Origin: Thermomicrobiales bacterium
Lineage (GTDB): Bacteria > Chloroflexota > Chloroflexia > Thermomicrobiales > CFX8
NCBI GenBank assembly: GCA_037045155.1
Contig: JBAOIG010000002.1
Location: forward strand, 248,001-312,000
Direction of reading: 5' to 3'
DNA length: 64,000 bases
Part shown: positions 25,310 through 33,892 of the stretch, in pieces
Position numbering within the stretch: the first letter of the stretch is position 1
How the letters are laid out: every line of letters starts with the position of its first letter
Position numbers and translations under genes: made by a program
The notes under the pieces: model-generated
Database searches by the model: none
Told to the model about the DNA's origin: nothing
The model's input: only the letters and a program-made list of their open reading frames with translations

Positions 25310-27079
25310 ATGCCCGACTACGACATCACTCTCGGCGGCGCGGCCTACATGATCATGCCGGGTGGTTACCGATTGGCAGCCGGCAGCCCGGGAGGCGCTC
25401 GGGTCGGACGGCAGCGGGTGACGGCGGCGGATGGCGTCCTCGCCAGCCTCGGCGCGTTACCGGACAGGGCTGGCGGAGTCGGTCCTGGGCCGGCGGCTCA
25501 GATCGTCGCTGGCAGCATCACCTCCGGCCAGCCTGCGCTGTGCGCCAGCGACGGGGAGTATCTGTTCATCGCCAGCGGCACAACGCTGTATCGCTGGGAT
25601 CGCGCGGTCGGTCACGCCCCCGCCACCCGGGCGACCCTGCCGGCCGCGGCAACCTGCCTGACCCGCGCGAACGGCCTGCTCTTCATCGGCTTCGGCGCGA
25701 CGGCCGATGTCGCCAGCTGGAACGATGCGACAACGACCCTGACATCGTCGGCGCTCGGCGCGGGCGTCAAGGCGTCGATGCTCGGCTCGCACAGCCGCGG
25801 CGTCGTGGTTGTCGGGCCTACCGCGCCGGCCAACCTCCATATCTATTTCGGCAGTAGCCTCGCCTATCGACGCTCGTGGAAGCTCGACGCTCGAATTCGC
25901 GCGCTCGCCTCGTTCGGCGACGGCATGGTTATCGCCACCGACGCGGGCCTGCATCGTCTCTCCGGCGAGTGGTATCAGGAAGCCGACCCGCCCCCGCCGG
26001 ACGACAGCCTCCGCCTTGCCGCCTGGAGCACCGTCGCTGGCCAGCTTCAGGACACCGACGACTTTGCCTGGCTCGTCGTCTTCCACGGCCGGCTTGTGGC
26101 CTGGCTCGGGAAGCGCGTGGTCTGGCACGACACCGCGCGCGGGTGGTGGCTGCCGGCCGGTCTGGACGGCGCGGCGACATCCGGCGCGGCAGTCGTCAAC
26201 GGCTGGCTGATGGTGAGCGTCACACCACGCGCCACGCCGACGGCCACGCAGCTGTGGGGCTACGACGGCACAGGCTGGTGGAGGCTCGCCGTGGCCGATC
26301 CCGGCGGTCCGCTCGGCACGCCAACCGCCGATGGCGGCGGGAGGATCGTCACGATCGACCGGTCGACCGGCGTCCTTGCCGCCAGGAATCTCGACGACAG
26401 ATTGACAGCTTGCGGCCCTCGTCAGCTCCGTCACGATGACCACCCACCCGATCGATGCTGGCGAGCCGGAGCGAGAGAAGCGCTGGAGTCGGGTCGGGGT
26501 CACGCTGGGCCGGCTGGATGGCGCGACCATTGGCGAGTGGACGATCGCGCTGGACTACTCGACCGACGGCGGAGCGACGTGGCAGAGCGCCGGGCCGGCG
26601 ACGAGTGTCACAACCAGTGCCGCTTCTGTCGAGTTGGAGATCGACGCAACCGCCCCGGCAATCCTGCTGCGGGCCACGATGACGCGCGTCTCCGGCCTGC
26701 CCCCGGCCGTTCGGACCATCTGGGCCGAGCACGAGACGCCCGGCGATCCTCGCCGTCGTTGGGGCAACTCCGCATCCGCGCCCGCGACCGGGCGATCAAC
26801 CGCGCTGGCCAGCTCGATCCCCGGACGCCAGCGCAGGTCCGCGCCGCGCTCTGGGCGCTCTGGCAGGCCGGTGGCACGACGACGTTCCAGGACATCGACG
26901 GCTCGCCCGCCCGTCCTGTCCGCATCGTTGCTCTCCGCGAAGAAACCCCGCGCCCTTCCGACCACGACGCCATCGCGGTATTCGAGGTCGAGATGGTCGG
27001 AACGGTAGGGACGAGGGATGGATGGGGAAGACGGCCCTCACCCCCTGCCCCCTCTCCCAATGCTGGGAGAGGGGGTTAG
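25310..27079 (+). pseudogene. Large phage structural protein (propeller-like), two compensating frameshifts
   Basis: The first frame covers residues 1-365 with repeated short beta motifs ('LCASDGEYLFIASGTTLYRW', 'ANGLLFIGFGATADVASW', 'GDGMVIATDAGLHRLSG'), suggesting a propeller or receptor-binding/tail structural protein. Near 26413 one extra base moves the reading to another frame ('SVTMTTHPIDAGEPE', 'GEWTIALDYSTDGGATWQS', an Ig-like or BNR-type domain). Near 26745 the original frame resumes with 'VRAALWALWQAGGTTTFQD' and 'DAIAVFEVEMVGT', which looks like a phage tail/distal-protein C-terminus. The final 23 residues are encoded by the palindromic repeat, whose TAG supplies the stop. No tape-measure or tail-tube gene is present. 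Confidence 0.6.
27031..27078. repeat. CTCTCCCAA palindromic repeat forming the 3' end of the structural gene
   Basis: GGCCCTCACCCCCTGCCCCC then TCTCCCAATGCTGGGAGAGGG. It is translated in frame as 'PSPPAPSPNAGRGG' and contributes the stop codon of the preceding gene. Confidence 0.7.
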
Positions 27080-27145
27080 AGGTTGTGCGCTCTGAATACC
27101 CGTCCCTCGTCCCCCGTCCCCCGTTGACGACTGAAAGGAACAATC

Positions 27146-28496
27146 GTGCATATCACCGAGCGTGATTCCTTTGTTGCCACGCCGCGAATGACGCGGGACC
27201 GATTCGTCGGCGTGCTGGCCGAGGCCGGCTCGCCGTGGGCCGGCCAGGCTGGCGAGATCCACGACCTCATCGTCGGCGCCGGCCACGATCCAGCCATCTG
27301 GCTGGCGATCTGCGCCCGCGAGCATAGCTACGGGACGAACCGCGACTCCGTCCTCTGGCGCAACGACACGCGCTCGTGGACCAACGCGCGGAGCGTCCGC
27401 GACCCATCGATCGGCGGATGGGAGGTCGTCCACGATTCGATCCGTAAGTCGGACTACGTGCGCTACGCCACACATCTTCGACTCGGTCCGCGACGGCATG
27501 TACCGCGTCACCGACCCGGGTTATCGCTATGTAAAGGAAGGGAGGACGACGATCGGCCAGGTCCTGGCGATCTGGACGGAGTCGGACTCCGCTGCCTACA
27601 CAGCCGCCGTCGTCGCGCTGATGAACTCGTGGCGCGACGCGACCACCCAGGGAGGGGTCGTTGAGGGGCTGGGCCTCACCGACGTTCGCCACCTGCTGGC
27701 GCGTCGCTCTCCGGCCGATGGCGTTCCGGCCGGCCCGTACGCGCGCAGGCCGCTTGCGGAGAAGCGCGGTGTCGTCGTCCACTACTCCGGCCCGGAGGTG
27801 CGCGACCGGGCCAATACGCTGGCCGTCCTGCAGGCCGAAGCACGCTACCACGTCGACAAGGACTGGGCGAAACCTGAGCGGCCGGCCTGTTATGGGGACG
27901 GACTGATGTACCACGTCGCGATCGGCGACGACGGCGCGCGCTATCTCTGCCGCGACCTCGAAGATGTCCTCTGGCACTGCGGCGTGACGGCACAGAACGA
28001 GACCGCCCTCGCGGTTCACGTCCCGATCGGCGACAAGCAGCGCGCCACGCCAGCGCAACTGGAGTCGTTGCGCGGACTGATCGACACCTGGCGCGCGCTG
28101 ACCGGTACGCCGGTCGAAGAGGTCTGGGGACACCAGGAGCTGTCATCGACCGACTGTCCCGGCACGCTGATGGCTGATTTCGTCGTGCCGTATCGCCGAG
28201 GGAGGCTTGCGCCGGTGGAGACGCAGCAATGGTTCCCCGAGACCGGCCACTCGGTCGGCGGGGCGTTCTGGCAATTCTGGCAATCGCGCGGCGGTCTGCC
28301 GATCTTCGGTTACCCGCTAACCGACGAGCTGAGCGAGAGCGGGCAGACCATCCAGTACTTCGAGCGCGCCATCTTCGAATGGCATCCGGAAAGCGACGAC
28401 CTCTGGAAGGTGCAGCTCCGGCGGCTGGGAGCGAAAGCGCTCGCCACGGCCCTCACCCCCCATCCCCCTCTCCCAATGCTGGGCGAGGGGGAGTAA
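27146..28496 (+). pseudogene. Phage endolysin: glucosaminidase-like + amidase + surface-binding module, one frameshift
   Basis: From GTG 27146 the N-terminal part resembles a muramidase/glucosaminidase-type domain ('IWLAICAREHSYGTNRDSV', 'SIGGWEVVHDSIRKSDYVRY'). One extra C near 27472 shifts the frame; in the next frame the protein continues 'IFDSVRDGMYRVTDPGYRY'. Then comes an N-acetylmuramoyl-L-alanine amidase domain (Amidase_2) with 'VVVHYSGP', 'YHVAIGDDG', 'WHCG' and the terminal 'DCPG' zinc-site region. The C-terminus carries the 'FPETGHSVGGAFWQFWQ' and 'GLPIFGYPLTDEL' module shared with the secreted host protein at 37604. It would cut the host cell wall at lysis; a holin gene follows. 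The last residues come from the palindromic repeat. Confidence 0.8.
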
Positions 28497-28640
28497 CTGA
28501 CCCATGACACCCCTCTCCCAGGATTGGGTGAGGGCGAGTAACTGACCCATGACATCCCTCTCTCAATGCTGGGGCGAGGGCGCATGACACCCCTCTCCCA
28601 GGGTTGGGAGAGGGGCAGGGGGTGAGGGCCAGCCTCCCCA
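28446..28640. repeat. CTCTCCCAA palindromic repeat cluster between endolysin and holin
   Basis: Four hairpins (around 28458-28494, 28508-28541, 28556-28580, 28588-28615) alternate with CTGACCCATGACA-type spacers. Individual arms have drifted, so it is an older or recombining cluster. Confidence 0.7.
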
Positions 28641-28674
28641 TCCCCCCATCCCTGACACCCCGAAAGGAGAAACC

Positions 28675-28935
28675 ATGACCACCATCGACCTGACGATCTA
28701 CACGATCGCGCTGCCGCTGACGCTGGGGCTCGTCCAGGTGGCGAAAGATGCCGGGCTGGCCAGCCGCTGGGCGGGGGCCGCGGCGGTCATCATCGGAGCG
28801 CTGGCGGGGGTGTTCGCGAATCTCGCGGGGGCCGGCGAGACGAGCGCGGCGACGGCCCTGCTGAGCGGGATCGTCGCCGGCCTGTCCGCAGCAGGGTTCT
28901 GGTCCGGCGCAAAGGCGGGAGCGGGAATACGCTGA
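28675..28935 (+). CDS. Holin-like small membrane protein
   Basis: 86 residues, small and very hydrophobic, with two or three membrane segments ('TIYTIALPLTLGLVQVA', 'AAAVIIGALAGVFANLAG', 'ATALLSGIVAGLSAAGFW') and a charged C-terminus. Placed directly after the endolysin, it is the expected holin that lets endolysin reach the wall. GAAAGGAG precedes ATG 28675. Last gene of the capsid arm. Confidence 0.75.
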   Translation: MTTIDLTIYTIALPLTLGLVQVAKDAGLASRWAGAAAVIIGALAGVFANLAGAGETSAATALLSGIVAGLSAAGFWSGAKAGAGIR

Positions 28936-28947
28936 TCATTCCGACTC

Positions 28948-28976
28948 TTGTATAGGTCAATACCTCGTCGTACGAT
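28948..28976 (+). promoter_or_regulatory. Candidate promoter for the AhpD-like gene 1
   Basis: TTGTAT (28948-28953) and TACGAT (28971-28976) with a 17-base spacer, 31 bases before the preferred start at 29007. GTAT and ATAC arms (28950-28953, 28959-28962 region) make a small inverted repeat in the spacer. Confidence 0.4.
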
Positions 28977-29006
28977 GCGCGGCGGCACTCGGGAAAGGAG
29001 ATGGTG

Positions 29007-29468
29007 GTGGTACCACGGCTAAACACGGGGAAAGCGAACCCCCAGGTGACCGAGCCGATGATGGCGATGAGTCAGGCCGTCGGCGACAGCGAGCTGGACA
29101 GATCCCTCATCGAGCTGATCGATATTCGCGCCTCGCAGATCAACGGGTGTGGCTTTTGAATAGACATGCACACGATCGATGCCCGTGAGGCAGGCGAGAA
29201 AGAACATCGGATCTATCTGCTGAGCGCCTGGCGCGAAGCGCCCTACTACACCGACGCCGAACGCGCGGCGCTGGAGCTGACCGAAGCGGTCACCAATATC
29301 TCCCATGCCGGCGTGCCGGACGACGTCTACGAGCGCGTCCGTCAGCACTACGACGAGGCGCAGTACGTCGCGCTGCTGATGGCGATCAATACGATCAACT
29401 GCTGGAACCGGCTCAGCATTGCGAGCAACACCGGCGCCGGCAACTACAAGCCGCACCTGCGGCGCTAG
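29007..29468 (+). CDS. AhpD-like carboxymuconolactone-decarboxylase-family protein with in-frame TGA (probable selenocysteine), copy 1
   Basis: Reading through the TGA at 29157-29159 gives a normal 153-residue AhpD-like protein. Before it comes 'LIDIRASQINGCGF' and after it, in the same frame, 'IDMHTIDAREAGEKEHRIY', 'LLSAWREAPYYTD', 'AINTINCWNRLSIAS'. The TGA stands exactly where the second cysteine of the redox CxxC motif is expected, followed by the conserved His of this family, so the protein would be CGFU (Sec). AhpD-type proteins are thiol peroxidase/disulfide-exchange enzymes with a proton-relay histidine; selenocysteine-containing AhpD-like proteins are an established bacterial selenoprotein group. 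GTG 29007 follows AAGGAG by six bases. A tandem copy with the same TGA follows. selA/B/C/D are not in the window. Confidence 0.75.
29160..29213 (+). promoter_or_regulatory. Candidate bacterial SECIS element, copy 1
   Basis: Downstream of the TGA, TGCC (29180-29183), loop CGTGA, GGCA (29189-29192) makes a small hairpin whose loop G-T lies about 26 bases after the TGA, within the range for bacterial SECIS. A lower stem can form between GATCGAT (29174-29180) and ATCGGATC (29206-29213), with one bulge. The same bases recur in copy 2. Folding was judged by eye. Confidence 0.45.
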
Positions 29469-29490
29469 GACAGGCTCGGCATCAGGCGCC

Positions 29491-29515
29491 CCCCATCCCG
29501 GAATCCGGGATGGGG
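29491..29515 (+). terminator. Hairpin after AhpD-like copy 1
   Basis: CCCCATCCCG and CGGGATGGGG arms flank a five-base loop; a weak T-containing tail (GTGTTG) follows. Confidence 0.5.
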
Positions 29516-29629
29516 GTGTTGCGTGCTGGCGGACATGCGTCGCGCCGGAAATCACACCCGGCATGCATCTTGCTCGCGTTGAATCATGACCAGAGAGTGT
29601 CTGGCAAACACCTGGGGAAGGAACGTGTA

Positions 29630-30091
29630 GTGGAACCACGGATGCGGGCCATGCAGGCCAATCCGGACGTAACGAAGCCAATGCTGGCGATGAGCCAGGC
29701 GGTCCATGACAGCGGGCTCGATCCGGCGCTGGTCATGTTGATCGACATTCGCGCCTCGCAGATCAACGGATGCGGCCAATGAATAGACATGCACACGATC
29801 GATGCCCGTGAGGCAGGCGAGAAGGAACATCGGATCTATCTGCTGAGCGCCTGGCGCGAAGCGCCCTACTACACCGACGCCGAGCGCGCGGCGCTGGAGC
29901 TGACCGAAGCGGTCACCAACATCTCTCAGCGCGGCGTGCCGGACGACGTCTACGAGCGCGTCCGCCAGCACTACGACGCGGCGCAGTACGTCGCGCTGTT
30001 GATGGCGATCAACGCGATCAACTGCTGGAACCGACTCAACATTGCGACGAACACCGGCGCAGGCCACTACAAGCCGCACCTGCGGCGGTAG
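29630..30091 (+). CDS. AhpD-like protein with in-frame TGA (probable selenocysteine), copy 2
   Basis: Same length and layout as copy 1: GTG 29630 (GGAAGGA upstream), TGA at 29780-29782 exactly 150 bases in, stop at 30091. The motif reads 'INGCGQ' TGA 'IDMHTIDAR'. The residue before TGA differs between copies (Phe versus Gln) and several other codons differ, yet the TGA, its downstream hairpin and both flanking frames are kept. That is expected if TGA is translated and under selection, and not if both were decaying. The protein would be a CxxU AhpD-like redox enzyme. The N-terminal third has diverged more ('MQANPDVTKPMLAMSQAVHD'), so the copies may have different substrates. Confidence 0.75.
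29783..29836 (+). promoter_or_regulatory. Candidate bacterial SECIS element, copy 2
   Basis: Same hairpin as copy 1 (TGCC 29803-29806, loop CGTGA, GGCA 29812-29815) at the same distance from the TGA. The downstream 50 bases differ from copy 1 at only one position. Confidence 0.45.
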
Positions 30092-30107
30092 GACAGTATG
30101 GGGACAC

Positions 30108-30147
30108 GAAGACGGCCGGGGCGCGGTGTTGCGTTCCGGCCGTCTTC
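30108..30147 (+). terminator. Hairpin terminator after AhpD-like copy 2
   Basis: GAAGACGGCCGG and CCGGCCGTCTTC, 12-bp perfect arms around a 16-base loop, 17 bases after the stop codon. A short ATT follows. Confidence 0.6.
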
Positions 30148-30303
30148 ATTCCAACAGGAAGGTCCTGGACGATGAGGATCAGGACCAGCAGGCCTCCCCC
30201 GATGTACATGCTCGATGATCCCTCTCGTTTCGTGGCATCGGCAACGACTCTGCTGTTCACCGGGGATGTACTGCTCGTGCCATGATTTGGAGAGGGGAGT
30301 AAA

Positions 30304-30339
30304 CAGGCCGGGATAGTCGTCTGACCGCCCCGGCCTGTC
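30304..30339. terminator. Hairpin downstream of the sortilin/BNR gene
   Basis: ACAGGCCGGG and CCCGGCCTGT arms, 10 bp, in the gap between the two convergent transcription units. It probably serves the minus-strand gene ending at 30374. Confidence 0.45.
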
Positions 30340-30373
30340 GCTGTGTTCTCCGGCTATCCAGAGACAGAATGAG

Positions 30374-33300
30374 TTACCCGGCGACGGCCGGGATGCTGGC
30401 CTGCTGGACGGCGGCGTTGAAGGCTGGGACGTCCGTCGCGACGACGGCATCGAACGCCTTGAGCTGCTCGCCGATTCGCCCGGCAAGGTCTGCGTAGAGA
30501 TCCTCCATCTGGCGGGTCGGCGCGGCGTCGGCCGTCTCCAGCGCGCCGCCGAGGGTGGCAAGCTTGGTGTTGAGCCTGACCGGGTAGTTGAGCGTGTCCT
30601 GGACGGACTGCACCTTGACCTGCAGCAGCTCGCCCTCGATCGCGTCGAGCTTGTCGACGAGCGCCTTGCCGGCCGCGGCGATCGCCTCGCCCGACGCAGC
30701 GTCCTTCGCGCGCCCGACCCAGCCGTTCGCCTGCTCGCGCAGGGCGCGGATGCGGTTCACCGCGCGGTTCAGCTCGCCGTGCGTGTCGCGGATCTTCAGG
30801 CCCAGCGCCGTCTGGGCGGCGAAGTCGTCGGCCGTCGTCGTCAGGCGTGGATCGGGAGTGACGACAATCGGCACGGTCAACGTCTCGCCGCCGGCTGTCA
30901 GGCGCGCCTGATAGCTCCCCGGCGCGGCGAGCGGGCCGCCGACGCCGGGCTGGTCGCCGCCCTTGGTCGCGATCTTCTCGGCATTGGCGTAGCGCAGGTC
31001 CCAGACGAAGCGATTCAGCCCGACGCTGGTTGGCAGCTTCGGCTGGCCGTCGTCCTCGGCGTCGTCGGCGTCGGCCGCTGGCTTGCTGGCGTACTCGCGG
31101 ATGACGTTGCCGCTGGCGTCGAGGATCTCCAGCCGGATCGGATCGGCCGGCGTCTCGGCCAGCGCGTAGTGGAGCAAGACGCCATACGGCGGGTTGTTGC
31201 CGGCGTCGGTGTAGGTGAACTTGGTGCCGCCCTCGGCGGTCTTCTCAACGTTGTAAGACGGGATCATCCCGCCGACGAACCAGTAGTTCCGGCCGGGAAC
31301 CGGCGCGTGGCCGAAGCCCCGCCAGCTGGCCCAGGCGCAGCGTCTCGCGCGGGGCGAACAGGCGCGTCTGGCCGGCGGCGTCGCCCATCTGGCGCAGGAC
31401 CTCGAGGTCGTCGAGGATCCAGAAGCTGCGGCCGTGGGTGCAGACGACGAGCTCGTCGCCGCGTGATGATCAGGTCGTGGATTGGCACGACCGGCAGGTT
31501 GCCGCCCAGCCGCTGCCACGAGTTGCCACCGTCGTCCACGAGATGTAGATGCCGGTCTCGGTGCCGGCATAGAGCATGCCGCGCCGCTTCGGATCCTCGC
31601 GGACGACGCGGGTGAAGTCGTCGTGCGGGATGCCGTTGGTGATCGTCGTCCAGGTCTTGCCGCCGTCGGTCGTGCGGAAGAGGTAGGGGGCGAAGTCGTC
31701 GAGCTTGTAGCGTGTGGCGGCCAGCGTAGGCCGGTCTGGTCGTCGTGCGGGCTGGCGTCGATCAGCGAGCATGAGCGCCCAGTCGGGCAGCCCCGTCGGG
31801 CTGACGTCGGCTGCCATGTCTGCGCCGCCGTCGCGAGTGACGTGGACCAGTCCGTCGTCGGAGCCGGTCCAGATGACGCCCGGGCGTAACCGGCGACTCG
31901 GCGATGGTGAAGATCGTGCCGTAGTACCTCGGCGCCGGTGTTGTCCTTGGTGATCGGGCCGCCGGACGAGCCCAGCGTCTCCGGGTCGTCGCGGGTCAGG
32001 TCGGGGCTGAGTCGATGTCCCAGCTGACTGGCCCTCGTTGGTCGTGCGGAAGACGTAGTTGCGCGCCGACGTAGCAGGCGTGTCGGGTCGTGCGGCGAGA
32101 GGACGATCGGCGAGGTCCACTGGAAGCGGTACTTCATGCCTCGGCCGCAGCGATCGCCGATGGAAGTTCTCCGGCCAGACGGCTGATGTTGCGCGCTCTG
32201 CTCGCGGCCGTGGTCGTAGCGGGTCAGGAAGCCCTGCATCGAGCCGGCGTAGACGATATCGGGGTCGTCGGGGCGAATGGCGATGTAGCCGCTCTCGCCG
32301 CCGCCGATCTCGCGCCATTCGTTGATGATGATGGCGTCGTAGTTCGACCGGCTGGGCAGCGACATCGTCGTGTTGTCCTGCTGCGCGCCGTAGACGCGGT
32401 AGGGCGTCCGGGTGTCGGTGGCGACGTGGTAGAACTCGCCGGTCGGCTGGTTGTAGAGGGTAGACCACGAGCCGCCGCCGTTGAAGGTGACCATCGTCGC
32501 CGCCGTCGTTGCCGAGGATCATCCGGTCGGTGTTGGTCGGGTCGATCCACATGTCGTGGTTGTCGCCGTGCGGGGCGGGGACCTGCTGGAAGGTCTTGCC
32601 GCCATCGACCGAGCGCCAGAGCTCGACGTTCAGCACCCAGACAGTGTCGGCGTCGCACGGGTCGGCGACGATGTGCGAGTAGTACCAGGCGCGCTGGCGC
32701 AGGTTGCGGTCGTCGCTGGTCCGCTCCCAGGTCTCGCCGCTGTCGTCGGAGCGGAAGACGCCGCCCTCCTCGTGCCTCGAACATGGCGTAGACGCGGCCG
32801 GGCTGGCGGCGAGGCGACGACGGCCGATCTTGCCGAGAATCCCCTCTGGCACGCCGGGCCGCTCGGTCAGATCCTGTCCAGGTGTCGCCGCCATCGAGCG
32901 AGCGGAAGATGCCGCGAGCCGGGGCCGCCGCTGAGCTCATGTAATGCGGGCCGCGCTCGGCCTCGCAAGAGCCGGCGTAGATGATCCGCGGGTTGTTCGG
33001 GTCGAGCGACAGGTCGTTCGCGCCGGCGTCGGTCGGAGACGAAGAGGATGCTGCTCCCAGGTCTTCGCCGCCGTCCTTCGAGCGGTAGAGCCCGCGCTCG
33101 GGGTTCGGGCCGTGGGCGTGACCGAAGGCAGCGACGTAGACGAGGTCGGGGTTGGTCGGGTGGACGCGCACCTTGCCGATGTTGCGCGTCTTCGGCCAGC
33201 CCGAGGTGCTGCCAGGTCTTGCCGCCGTCGGTGGACTTGTAGACGCCGTCGCCGTGGGAGACGTTGCCGCGGATGGTCGACTCGCCCATGCCGACGTAGA

Positions 33301-33539
33301 TGACGTTGGGGTCGGACTCGGCAACGGCGATCGCGCCCACCGAGGCGCGCTTGAAGAAGCCGTCGGAGATGTTCCTCCAGTGTTGACCGCCGTCGTCGGA
33401 TCTTCCAGACGCCGCCGCCGGTCGAGCCGAACCAGGCAGTCGCGGGCATCGACGCGTGGCCGGCCACCGTGACGACGCGCCCACCGCGCGTCGGCCCGAT
33501 GCTGCGCCACTCCAGCCCGTCGAGAAGCTTCTGATCCAT
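30374..33539 (-). pseudogene. Sortilin/VPS10-type BNR propeller protein with many frameshifts
   Basis: The start is ATG 33539 ('MDQKLLDGLEWRSIGPTRGG', GAGAGGGAA upstream). A protein of about 1000 residues is recoverable only by hopping between frames. Blades with the Asp-box include 'YKSTDGGKTWQHLGLA', 'GIFRSLDGGDTWT', 'VFRSDDSGETWERTS' and 'LWRSVDGGKTFQQVP', and a long C-terminal part ('NRFVWDLRYANAEK', 'DTHGELNRAVNRIRALREQ') reads cleanly in one frame from about 31300 to the stop. Between 33405 and 31300 I count more than ten breaks, and each one I resolved is cured by deleting one base. Intact relatives are large secreted or surface propellers with a glycosyl-hydrolase-like fold; the substrate is unknown. 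No signal peptide is visible. Confidence 0.7.
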
Positions 33540-33892
33540 GCCGTTCCCTCTCACGATCACTCATGCCATCTCAGCAGCCCCGAGTATAGGCCGGATGGAT
33601 GTACGGGGGAACGAGAGGGTCGGAGATCTGGCGCAACCTTATGCTGTCGCGGCAGTAGATATCCATCAACCACTGCGCGGGCAAGATCGTAGATGGCTGC
33701 CGGCTACGACGTGATCGGCGGGTGCACAGCAGCCCCTGACGATACTGTGCTTGCGGCTGAGCATCACCAGCCGTCGGAGCGCGTTCACAGACACTAGCTG
33801 TCACAGCTACGGCATGTTTCGCAGTATGAAGCCCACAAAAACGCGGCACCGGCAATCTCGCCAGGGCCGCGTGATGTCTCCGACAGGCAGGG
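33540..33892. other. Intergenic region, no gene seen
   Basis: About 350 bases between two minus-strand genes. It contains the terminator listed separately and otherwise no frame with coding character. Confidence 0.55.
33835..33872 (-). terminator. Rho-independent terminator of the SGNH esterase gene
   Basis: On the minus strand ACGCGGC ... GCCGCGT is followed by TTTTTG, 21 bases past the stop codon at 33893. Confidence 0.6.

Noticed and set aside
29001..30091. Treating the two AhpD-like genes as pseudogenes with nonsense mutations
   Set aside because: The same TGA at the same catalytic position in two diverged copies, with intact frames on both sides and a conserved downstream hairpin, is better explained by selenocysteine.
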